Shown: one piece after another, positions 18,730 to 28,039 of the stretch
Layout: each line of letters begins with the position of its first letter
How positions within the stretch are numbered: the stretch's first letter is position 1
Assembly (NCBI GenBank): GCA_025363205.1
Contig: JANYEI010000038.1
Coordinates: 16,047-80,046, forward strand
Direction of reading: 5' to 3'
Length of the DNA stretch: 64,000 nt
From: Frigoribacterium sp.
Lineage (GTDB): Bacteria > Actinomycetota > Actinomycetes > Actinomycetales > Microbacteriaceae
Program-made: the position numbers and the translations under genes
Notes under the pieces: generated by a model
Databases searched by the model: none
Told to the model about the DNA's origin: nothing
The model's input: only the letters and a program-made list of their open reading frames with translations

Positions 18730-20403
18730 ATGCGTCCCCTTGATCCCCGGCTGCTGCGTTATGCGACAGCGGCCCGCACCTTCTTCGGAGTGGGCGTCGT
18801 ACTGGGGATCGTGAGGACGGCAGCGACTGTTGCGTTCTGCTTGGTGCTCTCGCAGGCGATCGTTGGGGCGATCAACGGACGGTCATTCACCGAATTGCTA
18901 CCCGACATCCTGACCATTGCCGGTGTCGGGATCCTGAGAGCTGGCACGATCTGGGTGATGGATGTTGCGGCGGCCCGCGGTGCCGCTGCGGTGAAAAGCC
19001 AGTTGCGCCGGCGACTCGTCACCGGCCTCGCCCGGCTCGGCCCCGGCTGGCTCAGCGGGCGCAACCGAATGGATGTCGTGACGACCGCGGGCGCCGGCCT
19101 TGACGCGCTCGACGGCTACTTTTCGCTCTTCCTCCCCCAGCTCATCCTCACCGCGATCGCGACTCCGCTGGTGATCGTCGCGATTTTTCTTCAGGACCTG
19201 ACCAGCGGCATCCTCGTGGTCGTCGCGTTGCCACTAATCCCGATCTTCATGATCCTGATTGGGCTGGCGACCCAGACGGTGCAAAGGCGCCAATGGCTGG
19301 TGCTCGCACGGATGTCAAGCCGGTTTCTCGATGTGGTCGGCGGGCTCGCCACTCTCAAGATTTTCGGCCGACAGCATCGCCAGGCGGCCCGCATCGAGTC
19401 GCTCACCGAGACCTACCGTGTCGAGACGATGAAAGTGCTGCGCATTTCATTTCTCAGCGGCTTCGCTCTCGAGCTGATCGGCAGCCTCTCGGTGGCGCTG
19501 GTGGCGGTGTCCGTTGGGTTGCGGCTGGTCGACGGAAGCCTCGGACTCGCTGTCGGACTCTTCGTGCTTCTGCTAGTACCGGAGGCATTCCTGCCGCTGC
19601 GCCAGGTGGGAGCGAACTATCACGCGGCCGCGAATGGAGTCGCCGCCGCGGAGGATGTCTTCGAAATCCTCGATGCCGCGCTCGCGGTGACGAGAGAGTC
19701 GGAGGCGCTCGGCGACCGGGCGACGTCTCTCATTCGTAGCGAGCTGCGCTTCAGCGAGGTGAGTGTGCGCCACGAGGGGAGGGCCGTGGTTGACCGCTTC
19801 TCCGCGGTGATCCGCCCGGGTCGGCTGACGGTCCTTGCCGGTCCGAGTGGATCGGGAAAATCATCCCTTCTGGCCGCCCTCCTCGGCTTTGTGCCATTCG
19901 ACGGCAGGATCGAGATCGGTGCCGCGGGCGAAATCGGTGCCGCGGGCGAAATCAGTGCCGCGCGCACGGCCGGCGATCGTCGTTCGCGAACAGCGTGGGC
20001 GGGACAGGGAGCGCCGCTGCTCGAGGGCACAGTCGCCAGCAATGTCGCGCTAGGTGCGCTGCAGCCGGACATCACGCTCGTGCGCCGCGCGCTCACCCTG
20101 GCCGCGCTCGGCTCACTCGACCCCGAATTGCCGGTGAGTGCAACGGGCAGCGGACTCTCCGGCGGGCAGGCCGCGCGGGTGGTGGCCGCCCGAGCGATTT
20201 ACCGCGGTATCGACCGATACTGTCCCGTTCTGGTCTTCGACGAACCCAGCGCCGCCCTCGATTGCCGCGCTGAAGCAGAATTACTCCGAGGGCTCCGTCG
20301 GCTGGCCGACGAGGGCTACACCGTGCTCGTCGTTAGCCATCGACCGGCGATCATCGCAGCGGCGGACGAACAGATCGCACTGGGGGTCGCCCTGCATGTT
20401 TGA
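18730..20403 (+). CDS. cydD: Thiol reductant ABC exporter subunit CydD
   Basis: Half-transporter (6 TM helices plus ATPase, 557 residues) that with CydC forms a heterodimeric ABC exporter of cysteine/glutathione-type thiols, or heme as later work suggests, and is needed to assemble cytochrome bd. Walker A is AGPSGSGKSSLL, signature LSGGQAARV, Walker B VLVFDEPSAALD. ATG 18730 lies 4 bp after the cydB stop. Between Walker A and the signature there is a threefold 18-bp in-frame repeat (19912-19965) giving three six-residue EIGAAG-like units, which is unlikely to be in homologues. It overlaps cydC by 8 bp. Confidence 0.92.
   Translation: MRPLDPRLLRYATAARTFFGVGVVLGIVRTAATVAFCLVLSQAIVGAINGRSFTELLPDILTIAGVGILRAGTIWVMDVAAARGAAAVKSQLRRRLVTGLARLGPGWLSGRNRMDVVTTAGAGLDALDGYFSLFLPQLILTAIATPLVIVAIFLQDLTSGILVVVALPLIPIFMILIGLATQTVQRRQWLVLARMSSRFLDVVGGLATLKIFGRQHRQAARIESLTETYRVETMKVLRISFLSGFALELIGSLSVALVAVSVGLRLVDGSLGLAVGLFVLLLVPEAFLPLRQVGANYHAAANGVAAAEDVFEILDAALAVTRESEALGDRATSLIRSELRFSEVSVRHEGRAVVDRFSAVIRPGRLTVLAGPSGSGKSSLLAALLGFVPFDGRIEIGAAGEIGAAGEISAARTAGDRRSRTAWAGQGAPLLEGTVASNVALGALQPDITLVRRALTLAALGSLDPELPVSATGSGLSGGQAARVVAARAIYRGIDRYCPVLVFDEPSAALDCRAEAELLRGLRRLADEGYTVLVVSHRPAIIAAADEQIALGVALHV
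19912..19965 (+). repeat. Three tandem 18-bp units inside cydD
   Basis: The unit encodes EIGAAG, EIGAAG, EISAAR in frame. It lies in the region between the Walker A and signature motifs of CydD. Copies 1 and 2 differ by one base; copy 3 has drifted further. Confidence 0.85.
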
Positions 20404-22198
20404 GACCACCTCTGACACCCGGCTCAGTGCAGAATCACCCACTGGTGCCGTTCTGCGCCTCGCCCAGCCGCCCCTTCGCCGGTTCATGCCAGGGGTGTTT
20501 TTCGGAGTGATCTCCGCGCTCAGTTCGGTGGGTCTCCTCGCGACATCCGCCTGGCTTATCACCCGCGCGGCGGAGCATCCGCCCATCCTGTTCCTCGGTG
20601 CAGCGATCGTGGGCGTTCGCGCGTTTGCGCTGCTTCGTGCCACCGCTCGCTATGACGAGCGACTCAGCAGTCACGACGCGGCGTTCCGTCAACTCTCGGC
20701 TCTGCGGGTCGGGATCTACCGGCGGCTGGTGCCGCTCGCGCCTGACGGACTGCGAGGGAGCGCTGGCGGAGCGGGGCGTGGCGACTTGCTTGCCCGACTG
20801 GTGAACGATGTCGATGAACTGCAGAACATGCCGCTGCGAGTTGTGCAGCCGCTGCTGGTGACTGTTGTCACCGCCGTGCTCAGCGTGGTGGGCGTGAGCA
20901 TCGTCCTGCCGTCCGCCGGTGTCGCCCTCGCGGTGGCGCTCCTGCTGGCGTTCGGCGCTGCCACCCTCGTGCAGTCGGCGATCGCCGGGCGGGCCGAACG
21001 ATCGATCGCTCCGCTGCGGGGTGCTCTCGCGGACCAGCTGCTCGATTACGTATCGAACATCGATGTGCTGGTCGCGTTCGATGCTCTCCCGGGGCGAATC
21101 GCCCGGGTCGAGGCCGCAGACCACCGCCTTCGCGTTGCCACTCTCGCCTGTGCCGGTGCTGCCGGAGCAACCTCCGCCATCCTGGCCGCTCTCGCCACCC
21201 TCGCCTCTGCCGCCGCGCTGCTGGTCGGCGTGCCGGCGCTCGGGCACGGACTGGAAGGACCCGCCCTCACGGTGATCGCTCTCATTCCCCTGGCTGTCTT
21301 CGAGGTCGTCGCGAGCGCACCGCTCGCTCTCGGAGCGTTCAGGCAGGTGCACGCGAGCGCCAGGCGGGTGGCGGAGGCGACCCCGGTTAGTATCCCGACA
21401 GAGATACCGACCGAGCCCGCTGCGCCTCGCTCCGGCAGAGCGTCACAAGCCGGCACCCGTGCTGAGACGGTGCAAGTGACGGTGCCGGTGCTTCAGCTCA
21501 CCGGGGTCGGCGCAGGCTGGCCTGGTGAATCCAGCCTCGCTTTCAGTGGCCTCGACCTCAGCTTGAGTCGCGGTGATCGTGTTGTCGTCGAGGGCGCGTC
21601 GGGCTCCGGCAAAACGACTCTCGCCCACGTACTGGTGCGCTTCCTTGATTACACCGGCAGCTACCGCATCGGCGGCATCGAGGCGAGACAACTGTCGGCC
21701 GACTCCGTGCGTGCCATCGTGGGCCTCTGTGAGCAGTCACCGTACCTGTTCGACGAAGACATCCGCCAGAATCTGCTATTTGCCCATGATTCCGCGACCG
21801 ACGAGCAACTCGTGGCAGTGCTTGCCCGGGTCGGCCTTGCCGATTGGATGCGGGAGCGCGGCGGTCTTTCGGCCCGCGTGGGCGACGGTGGTGACCTCGT
21901 CTCCGGTGGACAGGCACAGCGCCTCGCCCTGGCGCGTGCCCTGCTCGCGAACTTCCCGGTGATCGTGTTCGACGAGCCGACAGCCAACGTGGATCCCGAG
22001 CTCGCTACCCAGCTGATGCGGGACATCCTCGCGGTCGCCGGGGGCGTCTCCGGTGACGATCAGCGCACCGTGATTGTGATCTCACACACGCCCGTACCCG
22101 CGGATCTCGTCTCATACCGCGTTCGACTCGCGACGTCTGACCGGACCTTTCCCGCCAGCCCGGCAAGCCCTCCATCCGCCGAAAACGATCGCCACTGA
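20396..22198 (+). CDS. cydC: Thiol reductant ABC exporter subunit CydC
   Basis: Second half of the CydDC exporter, 600 residues: six membrane helices then an ABC ATPase. Walker A is EGASGSGKTTLAHVL, signature VSGGQAQRLALARAL and Walker B VIVFDEPTANVD. The ATG at 20396 overlaps the cydD stop by 8 bp, which implies translational coupling. It closes the usp-cydABDC unit. After it lies a 39-bp gap and then the convergent mgtA gene. The linker between membrane and ATPase domains (around 21380-21480) is Pro/Thr/Ala rich and probably flexible. Confidence 0.92.
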   Translation: MFETTSDTRLSAESPTGAVLRLAQPPLRRFMPGVFFGVISALSSVGLLATSAWLITRAAEHPPILFLGAAIVGVRAFALLRATARYDERLSSHDAAFRQLSALRVGIYRRLVPLAPDGLRGSAGGAGRGDLLARLVNDVDELQNMPLRVVQPLLVTVVTAVLSVVGVSIVLPSAGVALAVALLLAFGAATLVQSAIAGRAERSIAPLRGALADQLLDYVSNIDVLVAFDALPGRIARVEAADHRLRVATLACAGAAGATSAILAALATLASAAALLVGVPALGHGLEGPALTVIALIPLAVFEVVASAPLALGAFRQVHASARRVAEATPVSIPTEIPTEPAAPRSGRASQAGTRAETVQVTVPVLQLTGVGAGWPGESSLAFSGLDLSLSRGDRVVVEGASGSGKTTLAHVLVRFLDYTGSYRIGGIEARQLSADSVRAIVGLCEQSPYLFDEDIRQNLLFAHDSATDEQLVAVLARVGLADWMRERGGLSARVGDGGDLVSGGQAQRLALARALLANFPVIVFDEPTANVDPELATQLMRDILAVAGGVSGDDQRTVIVISHTPVPADLVSYRVRLATSDRTFPASPASPPSAENDRH

Positions 22199-22237
22199 AC
22201 ATGGATGTCAGCACGCTGCACGTGGTGCCGACCGAAA

Positions 22238-24838
22238 TCAGCGGGCCCGGGTTTCTGCGGACTGCGGAGCCTGAGCCGTGCTGACGGTGCTGATGTTGGA
22301 TGGAGCAACTGGTCCGCGGTCGAACCCCGACCAGGGCGCGCGCTTCACGAGTTCGAGACTTCCCAGGTAGAGAGCCCCCAGCGCGAACAGCATCAGCACC
22401 ATGCCAAGCGGTGGCGCGGTGAACCCGATCGCGCTCGACACGGGCAGGAACGGGATGAGGAGAGTCAGCAGTGCGACGGCGGCTACCGCGCCTCCGAAGA
22501 GTGTGTCGGGACGGCTGCGGAAGAATACGCGCCGGGTGCGGAGTGAGATCAGCACGATCATCTGGGTGAGCGCGGACTCGATGAACCAGCCACTCTGGAA
22601 TAGCGCCTCCGAGGCGTGGAAGACGGTGATCAGCAGCGCGAACGTCGCGAGATCGAATACCGTGCTGATTGCTCCGAAGACGATCATGAACCGGCGCACC
22701 GACCGGAGGCTCCAGCGCCCCGGACCCTCAAGGCGCTCTGGATCGACGTGATCACGCGAGAGCAACATGCTAGGGAGGTCGGCGAGGAAATTGAGCAGCA
22801 GGATCTGGCCGGGGAGCATCGGCAGGAAGGGCAATACCGCCGAGGCAATCACCATGCTCAGAACGTTGCCGAAGTTGGAACTCGAGGCGAACCGCACGTA
22901 CTTGAGCGTGTTGGCGAAGGTACGCCGACCGAGCCGTACCCCGTCGGCGACGACGGCGAGACTCTTCTCGGTAAGCACGATCGCGGCCGCCTCGCGCGCA
23001 ACATCCGTTGCGCCGTCGACGGAAATGCCGACATCGGCAGCGTGGAGTGCTGAGCTGTCGTTGATTCCGTCGCCGAGGAATCCTACGGTCTGCCGCCCCG
23101 CCTTGAGAGCGGAGACGATCTCTTCTTTGTGCCGGGGTTCCACCTCGGCAAAGACGTCACATTCGGTGACCGCTCGACGTAGTCTGGCCGGGCTCATCCG
23201 GTCGATGTCGGTGCCGGTGATGACGAGCCGGGAGCGCAAGCCGATTCGCGATGCTACCGACTGGGAAACGAACCGGTTATCCCCGCTGACCATAATGATC
23301 CGCACACCGAGCGAAGACAGGTCGGCGACTTCGAGCGTTACGTCGTCTTTGACATCGTCCCGAAAACTGAGAAGCCCCTGGAAGTCGAGCGCCGATTCCG
23401 CCGCGACAGTGATCGCCTCCCCCGACCGCAGAGACCTGGTCGCAATGCCGATTGCCCGGAAGCCATCGACTCCGAGGCCACGGTAGTGGTCTCGCACCAG
23501 CTGGAAGGCAGCAGGCGATGAATCCCCACGCACGGTGTCACACGCCGAGAGCACGGATTCGACCGAACCCTTCATGACCAGCGTCGGCGTGCCGGCGATC
23601 GCCACTCCAACGGAGAGTCTTTTGCGCTGGAAGTCGTAGGGCACCTCACCAAGCGAGACAGCAACCGACGGTCGGTGCACCCTCAGGATTGCGTCATCGA
23701 GCGGATTGCGGTACCCCTGTTGCAGCGCCGCGTTGAGGGCACCGAGTTCGAGTATTGCGTCGTCAGGAGAGCCATCAGGTGCCAGCGTGCTGTCGAATTC
23801 GACGGTGCCGCCGGTGAGTGTGCCCGTCTTGTCGGTGCACAGCACCGTGAGCGAACCGAGGTCCTCGATCACGTCGAGCCTCTTCACGATCACGTGATGT
23901 TTCGCGAGGTTTCGGGCGCCGGCCGAGAGGCTCACCGACACGATGGCCGGAAGCATCTGCGGAGTCACCCCCACAGCGAGCGCGAGCGAGAACAGCAGCG
24001 CATCGAGAAGAGGACGCCCGAGCAAGAGATTGATGACGAAGACCGCGATCGTGAGCGCTATCGTCACCTGCAGCAGAAGGATGCCGAATCGGCTGAGTCC
24101 ATGCTCGAATGCGGTCGGTGCCGGGCGGCGGACCAGCCGGGTGGCGACGGCCCCGAATTCGGTGTCCCGGCCGGTGAAGACCACGAGAGCGCTGGCGGTG
24201 CCGCTCACCACATGCGTACCCCGGAAGACGCAGTTCGTGCGCGAAGCGAGAGGAGTTTCGGGGGCGAGGGCATCAGCGGGAGACTTGTCAACCGGAATGG
24301 CCTCGCCGGTCAGCGCAGACTCGTCGATGACGAGACTCTGTGCGGTGACGAGACGACAGTCGCCCGGCACGACGTCACCGGCCGACAGGCGAAGGATGTC
24401 CCCCGCCAGCACATCGTCGAGCACCAGCGTGAGGGGCGCACCAGCGCGTTCGACATCGACCGTCGATGACACGCTGGCGAGGAGCAGATGAACGTCACGG
24501 GAAGCGCGCAACTCCTGGGCGAAACCGAGTGCCGCGCTCGCGAGTACGATCGCCCCGATGATTATTCCGTCGGTGGCATCGCCGACAGCGATCGCGATCG
24601 CGGCCGCCATGACCAGGATGAGAGTCACCGGTGAGAGAAACTGTCGTGCGGCGAGCATAGGCCAGGAGAGCCGCCGGGGCGGCAGTTTTTCGGGCCGGGC
24701 ACGCGCCGCGATCGACTCCACTGAAGACAGCGGTTCAGACCACAACGCAGCGTGGGCCGAGATTCCGCGCAGTGCAGTGCCGGCACGGGCAACGTCGGCG
24801 ACCCTCGTCGCAGCGGGGCGCTCTACCGGCGTCGTCAA
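22238..24838 (-). CDS. mgtA: Mg2+-transporting P-type ATPase (MgtA type)
   Basis: Type IIIB P-type ATPase, about 866 residues, in the cytoplasmic membrane; expected to import Mg2+ with ATP. The phosphorylation site is CTDKTGTLT, the actuator motif is TGEAIPVDKS, and the hinge is GDGINDSSALHAADVGISVD. The M4 segment VGVTPQMLPAIVSVSL is typical of MgtA rather than Ca2+ or heavy-metal pumps. The TTG at 24838 is chosen because it overlaps the usp stop as TTGA; a TTG at 24859 is a possible alternative. Co-transcription with the usp gene behind a DosR-like box suggests induction under low oxygen. In mycobacteria another P-type ATPase, CtpF, is in the DosR regulon; that is not the same family. Confidence 0.88.
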   Translation of the reverse strand: MTTPVERPAATRVADVARAGTALRGISAHAALWSEPLSSVESIAARARPEKLPPRRLSWPMLAARQFLSPVTLILVMAAAIAIAVGDATDGIIIGAIVLASAALGFAQELRASRDVHLLLASVSSTVDVERAGAPLTLVLDDVLAGDILRLSAGDVVPGDCRLVTAQSLVIDESALTGEAIPVDKSPADALAPETPLASRTNCVFRGTHVVSGTASALVVFTGRDTEFGAVATRLVRRPAPTAFEHGLSRFGILLLQVTIALTIAVFVINLLLGRPLLDALLFSLALAVGVTPQMLPAIVSVSLSAGARNLAKHHVIVKRLDVIEDLGSLTVLCTDKTGTLTGGTVEFDSTLAPDGSPDDAILELGALNAALQQGYRNPLDDAILRVHRPSVAVSLGEVPYDFQRKRLSVGVAIAGTPTLVMKGSVESVLSACDTVRGDSSPAAFQLVRDHYRGLGVDGFRAIGIATRSLRSGEAITVAAESALDFQGLLSFRDDVKDDVTLEVADLSSLGVRIIMVSGDNRFVSQSVASRIGLRSRLVITGTDIDRMSPARLRRAVTECDVFAEVEPRHKEEIVSALKAGRQTVGFLGDGINDSSALHAADVGISVDGATDVAREAAAIVLTEKSLAVVADGVRLGRRTFANTLKYVRFASSSNFGNVLSMVIASAVLPFLPMLPGQILLLNFLADLPSMLLSRDHVDPERLEGPGRWSLRSVRRFMIVFGAISTVFDLATFALLITVFHASEALFQSGWFIESALTQMIVLISLRTRRVFFRSRPDTLFGGAVAAVALLTLLIPFLPVSSAIGFTAPPLGMVLMLFALGALYLGSLELVKRAPWSGFDRGPVAPSNISTVSTAQAPQSAETRAR

Positions 24839-25398
24839 TGAACTACGAGCACCGGGCAATGGGCCTTTTCGGCGCAGGCGGAACTGACCGATCCGAGCAG
24901 CAGTCCCACCACTCCCCCGTGACCGCGGCTGCCGACGACGAGCATCTCCGCGCCAACACTCGCGTCAATGAGTTTCTGAGCTGCATTCCCTTCGAAGGAG
25001 CTGGTGCTCACCCATCCCGGCAGTACCGCCCCGAACTGCTGGCTAAGAGCGCCGTTCATAATCTCTGTCGCGTCGTTTTCGGGCGACCATTCAGAAATGC
25101 TGATGTCGGCGTAGGCGGCAAAGTACTTCCAGGTGGTGACGATCTGCACTCTGGTGTTCAGGGAACTCGCAAGGCTCACGGCCTTGGCAAGGGCGCGAAG
25201 GGAAGGGTCGGATCCGTCCACTCCCACGACTATTCGCCCCTTCCGCAGCGGCTCGGCGAGGGTCGGACGCTCCGTGGCGGCGGTCGTCACGTCACCCGCG
25301 GCGTTGCGGGTGAGGTCGTCCGCTTCGTAGCGAGCCCCGTCGGGGTGGGCGACGAAGTGAGAAGGCTGGGTAGCTGAGGTTCCGGTCATCTGTTGCAT
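24835..25398 (-). CDS. Universal stress protein (single USP domain)
   Basis: 187-residue UspA-family protein. A variable N-terminal stretch of about 50 residues precedes GRIVVGVDGSDPSLRALAKAV; the C terminus has the ATP-binding signature MLVVGSRGHGGVVGLLLGSVS, with all glycines kept, so nucleotide binding is likely. Two ATGs (25398 and 25389) are in frame and close together; either could be used. It overlaps the start of mgtA, so the two form one unit. A DosR-box-like palindrome lies about 43 bp upstream of the first ATG. Its exact function is unknown; the setting points to a stress or dormancy response. Confidence 0.85.
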   Translation of the reverse strand: MQQMTGTSATQPSHFVAHPDGARYEADDLTRNAAGDVTTAATERPTLAEPLRKGRIVVGVDGSDPSLRALAKAVSLASSLNTRVQIVTTWKYFAAYADISISEWSPENDATEIMNGALSQQFGAVLPGWVSTSSFEGNAAQKLIDASVGAEMLVVGSRGHGGVVGLLLGSVSSACAEKAHCPVLVVH

Positions 25399-25431
25399 GA
25401 GACTAGTTCACGCCCGAGCGACCTTCCGAAC

Positions 25432-25451
25432 CTAGGGACCTAAGACCCGAT
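25432..25451 (-). promoter_or_regulatory. DosR-box-like palindrome upstream of usp-mgtA, overlapping the fetB stop
   Basis: The core GGGACCTAAGACCC (25435-25448) fits GGGACT-WW-AGTCCC with two mismatches and good symmetry. Its centre is about 43 bp from the usp ATG at 25398. The 3' end of the FetB-like gene (stop at 25440-25442) lies inside the box. Confidence 0.62.
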
Positions 25452-26249
25452 TTGGGAGGTCCCCGCAGAGTTGCTCGCGGCGGAAAGAGAATGGGACCGC
25501 CGCTCCCCGAGCGGGCGCTCGTCGAGCGGTAACACCTCGGGAGCTCCGAAGAGCCCGCTGAAAGAGGCCGCCGACAGGGCCCCGGCAGCAAGGATGGCCG
25601 CGAGCACCACGATCTGGAACTGTGCCGCCTGGATCGGCGATGCTCCCGCAAAAACGGCACCGACAAAAGCGCCGGGCAGGGTGACGATACCGGTGGTGCG
25701 GGTCTGGTCGGTCGACGGAATGAGAGCCGTGGACGCCGCGACACGCACCGCCCGCAGTGCAGACCGGCGCGGTGTGGCGCCGAGAGAAAGCCAGGCTTCC
25801 ATCTCGTCACGCTGTGAGAGATAGAGGGAGCCGAGTGAGCGACCGGTCAGAGTGCATACCGTCATAGTGTTGCCAATCACAATGCCGCCAAGAGCGAGTA
25901 GGTAACGCGGGCTGAAGTCCACCGCCCCGGTGGCGAACACGACCACGAGCGGAACCGCGGATGCCCCGATCACCGTGCCGGCGAGGGCGGGGAGGTAGCG
26001 GGGCGCCACCCGCAGCCGTCGAAAGACGACCCAAGTGGCCGCCGCAACCATCACGGCAAGAAATATGGCGACCCACCAGCGATTACTGATCACCCCGTTG
26101 AGGATCACGCTGAGAATGCCCAATTGCACAACAGCGCGCAGGATCGCCCACGGTTGCAGCCACGGATGTTCGAGCCGGAGGGCGAGCACCACCCCGAGTG
26201 TTAGCGCGGCGAGGAGTGCGACGGCGATGATCGTGACGAGAGGGGTCAC
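25440..26249 (-). CDS. FetB/YbbM-type ABC transporter permease (UPF0014)
   Basis: 269-residue integral membrane protein with about seven hydrophobic segments. It matches the FetB family, whose E. coli members act with FetA in iron export. Landmarks are LRAVVQLG near residue 40, GNTMTVCTLTGRSL in the middle, and the cytoplasmic loop WLSLGATPRRSALRAVR that contacts the ATPase. No FetA-type ATP-binding gene is adjacent, so its partner must be encoded elsewhere or be shared. It is transcribed on the minus strand just upstream of usp-mgtA and its stop codon lies in the DosR-like box, so read-through into usp-mgtA is possible. The substrate is unproven. Confidence 0.82.
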   Translation of the reverse strand: MTPLVTIIAVALLAALTLGVVLALRLEHPWLQPWAILRAVVQLGILSVILNGVISNRWWVAIFLAVMVAAATWVVFRRLRVAPRYLPALAGTVIGASAVPLVVVFATGAVDFSPRYLLALGGIVIGNTMTVCTLTGRSLGSLYLSQRDEMEAWLSLGATPRRSALRAVRVAASTALIPSTDQTRTTGIVTLPGAFVGAVFAGASPIQAAQFQIVVLAAILAAGALSAASFSGLFGAPEVLPLDERPLGERRSHSLSAASNSAGTSQIGS

Positions 26250-26331
26250 CGCGGCTCCGATCCGATGCGCATTGTCTGGCGGACAGAGTGCCTCTCGATT
26301 ACATCACAGGCTTAACCTTCCGTTTTCGTGA

Positions 26332-26556
26332 ATGCCGTCCAGTGCGTCTGTGATCCCTCCCGACGCGCCACGCAACGGGTCACTCACCCGCCGGCTCGGT
26401 GTGGCGGCTGCCTCCCTCGGAGCGCTCGGCTGCAGTGCACTGGTCATAACACCTCCCCTTCTCGGCAGTGCAATCGGCGTGCGAGTGCTGGCTGTGGGTG
26501 TGCTCTACCAATTCGTGCGACTTCGCCGGGAAAGACAGGCAAATCCCCAGCAATAG
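26332..26556 (+). CDS. Small hypothetical membrane protein
   Basis: Possible 74-residue protein with two hydrophobic stretches, LGVAAASLGALGCSALV and IGVRVLAVGVLYQFV, followed by a positively charged tail RLRRERQ, the usual pattern of a small membrane protein. No clear Shine-Dalgarno or family resemblance was seen. It lies in the gap between the divergent FetB-like gene and the VIT1/CCC1 gene. The alternative is that it is a chance reading frame in a promoter region. It is included because its hydrophobic pattern and GC3-rich codons look protein-coding. Confidence 0.4.
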   Translation: MPSSASVIPPDAPRNGSLTRRLGVAAASLGALGCSALVITPPLLGSAIGVRVLAVGVLYQFVRLRRERQANPQQ

Positions 26557-26607
26557 GCGAGCCTGTCCTTCGTGGAAATCCCGCAGCAAAGGGAGTTCTA
26601 TAAGACA

Positions 26608-27336
26608 ATGAGCTACGAAACCGCCCCCAACCAGCAGGCCAACGAACCGCACATGGGCGGAGTCGCCCAGAGGCTCAATTGGCTGCGCGCCGGGGTGCTT
26701 GGCGCCAACGACGGCATCGTCTCTGTGGCCGCCATCGGCGTCGGTGTGGCCGGTGCCACCACCGCGACCGCCCCCATCCTCACGGCGGGGCTTGCCGCCC
26801 TCGTCGGCGGTGCAATTTCGATGGCACTCGGAGAGTATGTGTCGGTCAGCGGCCAGCGCGACAGCGAGCACGCTCTCATCGAGAAGGAGCGTCGCGAACT
26901 CGAGGAGACGCCGGACGAGGAACTTGCCGAACTTGCCGGCCTCTACCAGGCGAAGGGCCTCAGCCGGGAGACCGCGCTCACTGTCGCGACCGAACTCACC
27001 GCTCACGACGCGCTCGCCGCCCATCTCTCCATCGAGCTGAACATCGACCAGAACGACGTGGTCAGTCCCTGGCATGCAACCTTTGCCTCTGCGGCCGCCT
27101 TCCTCCTCGGCGGAATCGTGCCGCTGCTCGCGATCCTGTTACCGCCAGAGCAATTCCGGGTGCCGGTGACGTTCGTCGTCGTGCTTCTCGCGCTCGCCGC
27201 GACCGGACTGATCAGCGCCCATCTGGGCGGCGCCGGCCGAGCGCGCGCGGCCTCACGGGTGGTGATCGGGGGCGCCCTTGCGCTCGTCGCCACCTTCACG
27301 ATCGGTGCACTTCTCGGCACGACCGGCATTGTCTAG
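26608..27336 (+). CDS. VIT1/CCC1 family transporter
   Basis: 242-residue membrane protein of the VIT1/CCC1 family, typically an Fe2+/Mn2+ transporter moving metal out of the cytoplasm in exchange for protons. Family features are LRAGVLGANDGIVSVAAIGVGVAGA in the first helix, GGAISMALGEYVSV in the second, and an acidic cytosolic metal-binding segment rich in Glu (ERRELEETPDEELAEL) followed by the last two helix pairs. The start at ATG 26608 is favoured over an upstream GTG (26572) because a GGGAG motif precedes it and the following residues match family N termini. The response regulator gene starts before its stop codon (TTG 27329), so it may be part of the same operon. Confidence 0.86.
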   Translation: MSYETAPNQQANEPHMGGVAQRLNWLRAGVLGANDGIVSVAAIGVGVAGATTATAPILTAGLAALVGGAISMALGEYVSVSGQRDSEHALIEKERRELEETPDEELAELAGLYQAKGLSRETALTVATELTAHDALAAHLSIELNIDQNDVVSPWHATFASAAAFLLGGIVPLLAILLPPEQFRVPVTFVVVLLALAATGLISAHLGGAGRARAASRVVIGGALALVATFTIGALLGTTGIV

Positions 27337-28036
27337 CGTCACGGGGTCCGGCCTCACGCGTATCCTTGTCGTCGAGGATGACGACGCGATGGGAGCGCTC
27401 ATCGAGCGGGGCCTCACCGGCGAGGGCTATGACATCACCCTGGTGACCAACGGCATGGATGCGCTGATCGCCGCAGCCAACGGCGACTACGCCGCCGCGG
27501 CCATCGATGTGATGATGCCAGAGATGACCGGCTTCGAGATCTGCCGTCACCTCCGTCAGCACGGCAGCACTCTGCCGGTTCTGCTCATTACCGCGCGCGA
27601 TGCGATCGAGGATCGGGTCTTCGGTCTTGATTCCGGCGCGGACGACTACCTCACCAAACCGTTCGCCTTCGCCGAGTTCAGCGCCCGCATCCGTGCACTG
27701 GTGCGTCGTGAGGCCTCCACCCCCAAACCGGTATTGCGTCTCGGGACGCTCGCGCTCGACACCGCGAGCGTTCGTGCATCCGTTCGGGACAGGCCGCTTC
27801 CCCTCAGCACAAAGGAATTCTCGCTGCTGCGATATCTCGCCTCGCGGTCGGGCGAGACGGTCTCCCGCAGCGACATCCTGCAGGAGGTGTGGGGCACCAC
27901 CCGTCACATCGACCCGACGATCGTGGACCAGTATGTGCGCTATCTGCGCCGCAAACTCGATCCGGAGGATGCCGGTGTGAGAATCGTGACAGTGCGCGGC
28001 ACGGGCTATTCCCTCGTCGCCGACGACGGGGCCTGA
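27329..28036 (+). CDS. OmpR/PhoP-family response regulator
   Basis: About 235 residues: receiver domain then a winged-helix DNA-binding domain. The receiver has VVEDDDAMG, phospho-acceptor Asp in AIDVMMPEM and Lys in YLTKPFAF. The wing region includes QYVRYLRRKLDPEDAGVRIVTVRGTGYSL. TTG 27329, overlapping the VIT1/CCC1 stop, is the best start; TTG 27278 and GTG 27305 would add residues unlike those of the family. The cognate kinase starts 3 bp after its stop. The genes downstream make a membrane flavin/ferric reductase chain, so it probably controls that chain. What the kinase senses is not readable. Confidence 0.85.
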   Translation: MSSVTGSGLTRILVVEDDDAMGALIERGLTGEGYDITLVTNGMDALIAAANGDYAAAAIDVMMPEMTGFEICRHLRQHGSTLPVLLITARDAIEDRVFGLDSGADDYLTKPFAFAEFSARIRALVRREASTPKPVLRLGTLALDTASVRASVRDRPLPLSTKEFSLLRYLASRSGETVSRSDILQEVWGTTRHIDPTIVDQYVRYLRRKLDPEDAGVRIVTVRGTGYSLVADDGA

Positions 28037-28039
28037 GCA

